Assembly: GCF_014650715.1 (NCBI RefSeq) | Contig: NZ_BMVM01000001.1 | Coordinates: 868,001-932,000, forward strand | DNA length: 64,000 nucleotides | Direction: 5' to 3' | Source: Streptomyces bluensis | GTDB taxonomy: Bacteria; Actinomycetota; Actinomycetes; Streptomycetales; Streptomycetaceae | Shown here: positions 60,195 to 64,000 of the stretch, piece by piece | Layout: each line of letters opens with the position of its first letter | Numbering within the stretch: position 1 is the first letter of the stretch | The notes under the pieces: model-generated | Databases searched by the model: none | Seen by the model: the letters and a program-made list of their open reading frames with translations, nothing else | Told to the model about the DNA's origin: nothing | Position numbers and translations under genes: made by a program

Positions 60195-61216
60195 AGGTCG
60201 GCGTGCTGACCGGCGGCGGTGACTGCCCCGGTCTCAATGCCGTGATCCGCAGCGTCGTCCGCAAAGGCGTCCAGGAGTACGCCTTCGAGTTCGTCGGCCT
60301 GCGGGACGGCTGGCTCGGCGCGCTCCAGGGCAACGTCGTGCCGCTGGACATCCCCAGCGTGCGCGGAATCCTGCCCCGCGGTGGAACCATCCTCGGCTCC
60401 TCCCGTACCAACCCCTTCAAGCACGAGGACGGGCTGCGACGCGTGCAGGACACCCTGGCCGCCCACGACGTGGACGCGCTCGTCGTGATCGGCGGCGAGG
60501 ACACGCTGGGGGTGGCAGCCGAGCTGAGCCGTCGGGGGATCAAGCTGGTCGGTGTGCCGAAGACCATCGACAACGACGTCTCCGGCACCGACTTCACCTT
60601 CGGCTTCGACACCGCCGTAGGGATCGCGACCGAGGCCATCGACCGCCTCCACACCACCGCGGAGTCCCATATGCGCACTCTGGTGGTGGAGGTGATGGGG
60701 CGGCACTCCGGATGGATCGCGCTGCACGCCGGGGTCGCGGGCGGCGCCAACGTGATCCTCATCCCGGAGCGGCCCTTCGACATCGATCAGGTCTGTGACT
60801 GGGTGACGAGCAGATTCAAGATCAACTACGCGCCGATCGTCGTGGTCGCCGAGGGGGCGGTCCCCAAGGAGGGGCAGATGGTCCTCAAGGACCGGACGCT
60901 GGACGAGTTCGGCCATGTGCGGCTGTCGGGCATCGGCGAATGGCTGGCGCGGGAGATCTCGGAACGCACCGGCACGGATGCCCGCACCACGGTCTTGGGT
61001 CACATCCAGCGCGGTGGCACGCCGAGCGCCTTCGACCGGTGGCTGGCCACGCGTTTCGGGCTGCACGCCATCGACGCGGTCAAGGACGGCGCCTTCGGTG
61101 TGATGGTCGCCCTGCAGCGCACGCGGATCGTCCGCGTGCCCCTCGCCGATGTCACGACACAGACCAAGGTGGTCGATCCCTCGCTGTACGACGAGTTCGG
61201 GGTGTTCTTCGGCTGA
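60191..61216 (+). CDS. Second 6-phosphofructokinase, with PPi-type signature
   Basis: The 341-residue PfkA homologue is the same length as the 45.3-kb enzyme. It shares MKVGVLTGGGDCPGLN, RGGTILGSS, PKTIDNDV and HIQRGGTPSAFDR. At the position equivalent to E. coli residue 104 it has Asp (IGGEDTLG), with Lys at 124; Asp104/Lys124 is the signature of pyrophosphate-dependent enzymes such as that of Amycolatopsis methanolica. It may thus use PPi and save ATP in dormancy. Its ATG overlaps the phosphatase stop by 4 nt; GGGAGG precedes it. Confidence 0.9.
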   Translation: MKVGVLTGGGDCPGLNAVIRSVVRKGVQEYAFEFVGLRDGWLGALQGNVVPLDIPSVRGILPRGGTILGSSRTNPFKHEDGLRRVQDTLAAHDVDALVVIGGEDTLGVAAELSRRGIKLVGVPKTIDNDVSGTDFTFGFDTAVGIATEAIDRLHTTAESHMRTLVVEVMGRHSGWIALHAGVAGGANVILIPERPFDIDQVCDWVTSRFKINYAPIVVVAEGAVPKEGQMVLKDRTLDEFGHVRLSGIGEWLAREISERTGTDARTTVLGHIQRGGTPSAFDRWLATRFGLHAIDAVKDGAFGVMVALQRTRIVRVPLADVTTQTKVVDPSLYDEFGVFFG

Positions 61217-61263
61217 CCGTGGCCCGGCGCTCGCCAGACCTCACCGGACCCGCCGGTCCGCCC

Positions 61264-62154
61264 TCAGCCGGCGTGCGGTACGACCGCCACCGGGCAGCGG
61301 GCGTGGTGCAGTACGGCGTGGGTGACCGGGCCGAGCCGGCCCTCGGCCGCCCGCGGATCGGTATGGCGGCCCACGACGAGCAGGTCCGCGCTCCGGGACG
61401 CGTTCAAGAGCGCTTCCGCGGGGTGGAGCAGCATGACATCGGTGCGGACCGTCACCCGCGGGTACTTCTCCTGCCAGGCGCGCAGGGCGTCGGCGAGTCG
61501 CAGCACCTCCTGGTCCTCCCAGGTGGCGCGGTCCTCCTCGGTCACCACCAGGGTCCGCGGAGACACGGACTCGGCAGGCAGGGCCCACGCCTGGACCACC
61601 CGCAGGTGGGCTCGGCGTGCCTCGGCCGCCGAGAACGCGAAGTCGGCCACCTCACCGACCGGGCGATGCGCGTCGAACCCCAGCACGACCTCGGCAGCAG
61701 CACGTGCCGTGTGCCTGCCTTCCCCCGAGGCGCCCGGAGGACGCTGGGGCACCAGCACGACGGGGCACGGGGCCGCCGCCACCACCCGCAGGGCCACCGA
61801 GCCGACCGCGAGACCGGCGAACCCGCCCGTCCCCCGTGTGCCGACGACGAGGAGCCGAGCGGCACGTGCCGCGGCGAGGAGCGCCGGGGCCGGGGCGTCG
61901 TCGGCCTGTTCGCCTCGTACGTCGAGGTCCGGGTAGCGGGCGCCGATCTCGGCGACCGCCCGCTGGAGCATCCGCTCCCCCATGTGACGCAATCTGTCCA
62001 TGGCCTGGACCGGCACCGCGGTGTCCGGAAGCGGCGGGGAGGCATGGACCAGGCGCAGCGGGACACCACGCAGCGCGGCCTCCCGGGCCGCCCAGTGCGC
62101 TGCCGCCGAACTCGGCGGAGACCCGTCGACGCCCACCAGCACGGGGTGACTCAT
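61264..62154 (-). CDS. Tandem-domain universal stress protein
   Basis: The 296-residue protein is made of two UspA domains (about residues 1-145 and 155-296). The first keeps the ATP-binding G-x2-G-x9-G-S motif (GTRGTGGFAGLAVGSVA). The second has VGRHTDPRAAEGRLGPVTHAV, a degenerate version, so it may bind ATP in one half only. GAAGGAGG stands upstream of ATG 62154. Tandem USPs are hallmark members of DosR/OsdR regulons. It is convergent with the phosphofructokinase and divergent from the metal ATPase. Confidence 0.93.
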   Translation of the reverse strand: MSHPVLVGVDGSPPSSAAAHWAAREAALRGVPLRLVHASPPLPDTAVPVQAMDRLRHMGERMLQRAVAEIGARYPDLDVRGEQADDAPAPALLAAARAARLLVVGTRGTGGFAGLAVGSVALRVVAAAPCPVVLVPQRPPGASGEGRHTARAAAEVVLGFDAHRPVGEVADFAFSAAEARRAHLRVVQAWALPAESVSPRTLVVTEEDRATWEDQEVLRLADALRAWQEKYPRVTVRTDVMLLHPAEALLNASRSADLLVVGRHTDPRAAEGRLGPVTHAVLHHARCPVAVVPHAG

Positions 62155-62247
62155 CACGTCCTCCTTCGAACCGCCCCGACGAGTACCCCGGCTCCGCCGT
62201 GTGCTCCCCGGCAGCCGTGCGCACACCCGCCGGTTGTGTCGCACGCT

Positions 62248-62261
62248 GGGCTTGGAGGCCC
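62248..62261. promoter_or_regulatory. Possible second dormancy-type box, USP/ATPase divergent region
   Basis: GGGCTTGGAGGCCC is a 14-bp inverted repeat (GGGC-yT ... Ar-GCCC) located 94 bp from the USP start and 43 bp from the ATPase start. It matches the DosR core layout only partly, so the assignment is weak. Confidence 0.3.
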
Positions 62262-62303
62262 TTCTTCTGGAGCGCTCGTTCCGAGGCTTTCTACGGAGGC
62301 GCC

Positions 62304-64000
62304 ATGCGTACTCGGCACACGCCCCTCAGCGCGGACTTCCTGCTGCTAGTGGTGACCTCGGCGGCACTCGTGGCCGGCGGTGCCGCCTGGCTGGCAGGAG
62401 CGCCGGACGTGGCGCACCTGTGCTGGGCGGCGGGAACCGTGGCGGCCGTCGTGCCCTCCGTGGCCTGGATCCTGCGTACGCTGCACCAGGGCCACGTGGG
62501 CGTCGATGTGATCGCCGTGCTCGCCCTGGGCGGCACGCTCGCCGTACGGGAGTTCCTGGCCGGCGCCCTGATCGCCCTGATGCTGGCCACCGGCCGGACG
62601 CTGGAGACCGCCGCGCAGCGCCGGGCCTCACACGATCTGAGTGCGCTGCTCCAGCACGCGCCGCGATCGGCCCGTCTGCGCACCGGCTCCACGGTGCGCA
62701 CGGTGCCCCTCGCCGAGGTCCGTGTGGACGACTCACTCGTGGTCGGTCCGGGCGAGGTGGTCCCCGTGAACGGCCGGGTCACCGGCCGGAACGCCCTGAT
62801 CGACGAATCGGCGCTCACCGGCGAATCGCTCCCGGTGGAGCGCGCCGTCGGCCAGTCCGTCCGCAGCGGCGCCGTCAACGCCGGCGGCGCCTTCGACCTG
62901 CTCGCCACCGCCACCGAGCAGGACAGCGCCTACGCGGAGATCGTCCGTCTGGCCCGGCAGGCCGGTGCCGCGTCGGCCCCCGTGGTGCGGCTCGCCGACC
63001 GGTACGCCGCCTGGTTCGTGCCCCTGTCCCTGGTGGTGGCCGCTCTGGCCTGGGCGGTCGGCGGCTCGGCGACGTCGGCCGTCGCGGTCCTCGTGGTGGC
63101 CACTCCCTGCCCGCTGTTGCTCGCCGCACCGGTGGCCATCGTCTCCGGGCTGTCCCGGGCCGCCCGCCGTGGTGTGGTGGTCCGGGACGGTGGGGCCCTG
63201 GAGTCCCTGGGCCGGGCACGCACCCTCGTGCTGGACAAGACCGGGACGCTGACGACCGGCCGTCCACGCGTCGTGGAGGTGTCCGCCGCGCCCCGCCACG
63301 AGTCGGCGGAGGTGCTGCGCCAGGCGGCGTCCCTCGACCAGTTCTCGCCGCACGTTCTGGCTCAGGCGCTCGTCGACGAGGCACACCGGCGCGGGTTGCG
63401 GTTGTCGCTGCCGAGGGACGTGCAGGAGGATCCTGGGCGGGGAGCCACGGGAACCGTGGACGGCCACCGGGTGAGGATCGGCCGGGCGCACATCGGGCCG
63501 GACAGTCCCGCCTGGGTCCGCGCGGTCGACAACCAGGCGGTGCTTGACGGTGCGACGGTGGTCTGGGTGACCGCCGACGGCGACGTCACCGGCGCCGTGC
63601 TGCTGCGCGATCCCTTGCGCCATGACGCTCCGAGGACCCTGCGGCGGCTGCGCGCGGCGGGTATCGGGCGGCTGCTGATGCTCACCGGCGACCGCGCCGA
63701 ACCCGCCCGCGAAGTCGCCGCCGTGCTCGGCCTCGACGGTGTGGCGACCGAACAGAGCCCTGCCGACAAGGTCGCGGCGGTACGCGCGGAACGTGCTCAC
63801 GCGGTCACTGTCATGGTGGGCGACGGCGTCAACGACGCGCCCGCGCTCGCGGCCGCCGACATCGGTGTCGCCATGGGTGCCCGCGGCTCCAGCGCCTCGT
63901 CCCAGGCCGCGGACGTCATCCTCACCACGGACCGGGTGGACCGGCTGGCCGACGCGATGAGCATCGCCGTACGGGCCCGGCGCATCGCGGTGCAGAGCGC
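62304..64000 (+). CDS. Heavy-metal P1B-type ATPase (partial, runs off the window)
   Basis: The 565 visible residues begin at ATG 62304 (GGAGGC upstream) and stay open to the window end. There is no N-terminal metal-binding domain; about two TM helices come first, followed by an actuator domain with TGES (about residues 171-174). The TM metal site is TPC (Thr267-Pro-Cys269), the phosphorylated Asp311 lies in DKTGTLT and GDGVNDAPALA lies near 506-516. TPC in place of CPC marks an uncommon P1B subtype; the transported metal is uncertain. CtpF, a P-type ATPase, is a DosR-regulon gene in M. tuberculosis, but it is of another class. Confidence 0.9.
   Translation, partial: MRTRHTPLSADFLLLVVTSAALVAGGAAWLAGAPDVAHLCWAAGTVAAVVPSVAWILRTLHQGHVGVDVIAVLALGGTLAVREFLAGALIALMLATGRTLETAAQRRASHDLSALLQHAPRSARLRTGSTVRTVPLAEVRVDDSLVVGPGEVVPVNGRVTGRNALIDESALTGESLPVERAVGQSVRSGAVNAGGAFDLLATATEQDSAYAEIVRLARQAGAASAPVVRLADRYAAWFVPLSLVVAALAWAVGGSATSAVAVLVVATPCPLLLAAPVAIVSGLSRAARRGVVVRDGGALESLGRARTLVLDKTGTLTTGRPRVVEVSAAPRHESAEVLRQAASLDQFSPHVLAQALVDEAHRRGLRLSLPRDVQEDPGRGATGTVDGHRVRIGRAHIGPDSPAWVRAVDNQAVLDGATVVWVTADGDVTGAVLLRDPLRHDAPRTLRRLRAAGIGRLLMLTGDRAEPAREVAAVLGLDGVATEQSPADKVAAVRAERAHAVTVMVGDGVNDAPALAAADIGVAMGARGSSASSQAADVILTTDRVDRLADAMSIAVRARRIAVQS

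Noticed and set aside
61245..61260. CGGACC-CGCC-GGTCCG hairpin considered as another dormancy box
   Set aside because: It lies between the convergent stops of the phosphofructokinase and USP genes, with no promoter nearby; a small terminator stem is more likely.

Overview
The window looks like a stretch of the chromosome of a Streptomyces species or a very close relative. The base composition is very G+C rich, third codon positions are almost all G or C, and GTG starts and 1-14 nt gene overlaps are common. It carries a conservon (roadblock/DUF742/ATPase with a kinase-like protein), MurT/GatD, a CtaG-like protein and MsiK-dependent-style sugar importers without their own ATPase. I see no rRNA, tRNA, CRISPR array, insertion sequence, prophage or replication origin.

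Layout. 1-7.6 kb: the end of an unknown gene, a small secreted protein, a secreted PQQ-type sugar dehydrogenase, then a FadR-type regulator divergent from an operon of a class-V aminotransferase-fold enzyme and a sugar-type ABC importer. 7.7-12.2 kb: a secreted TAP-like peptidase, a methyltransferase and a secreted dipeptidase-like/discoidin protein. 12.3-17.4 kb: a cvnABCD conservon and an orphan sugar-binding lipoprotein. 17.7-24.5 kb: a secreted oligoester hydrolase and CitMHS transporter, divergent from a LysR regulator that is followed by a CoA-transferase and a CitE-like lyase; together they read as a route for taking up and cleaving a hydroxy acid. 24.5-25.2 kb: a non-coding element bounded by long inverted repeats. 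25.2-27.4 kb: D-glucarate catabolism (kdgD-gudD). 27.4-33.9 kb: assorted secreted proteins and an operon of quinone oxidoreductase plus two unlike acyl-CoA dehydrogenases. 34-41.5 kb: an XRE-cupin regulator divergent from a thioredoxin-reductase-like flavoprotein, a DNA ligase-Nudix pair, an aldehyde dehydrogenase, a TenA-like protein, and a third acyl-CoA dehydrogenase divergent from a TetR regulator. 42.4-47.7 kb: housekeeping genes (peptide deformylase, murT-gatD, ATP-type phosphofructokinase, a CtaG-like protein). 47.7-54.7 kb: a LytS/LytTR two-component system wrapped around a sodium:solute symporter, then an Lrp regulator with ddaH-rocD.

54.7-64 kb is the most interesting part. It reads as an actinobacterial dormancy/hypoxia island. 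Many of its families recur in the Mycobacterium tuberculosis DosR regulon and in the Streptomyces OsdR-controlled region: a DUF1918-XRE-PNPOx fusion, Hsp20, DUF1876, a nicotinate phosphoribosyltransferase, an Rv1733c-like membrane protein, a DosS-type GAF domain fused to a SpoIIE/PP2C phosphatase, a second phosphofructokinase with residues typical of pyrophosphate-dependent enzymes, a tandem universal stress protein and a P1B metal ATPase cut by the window end. A 19-bp near-palindrome resembling a DosR/OsdR box lies in the divergent promoter region at its centre. The GAF-phosphatase gene is interrupted by an apparent frameshift at a C6 run. Gene functions are read from family motifs; operators, pathways and the dormancy interpretation are inference.
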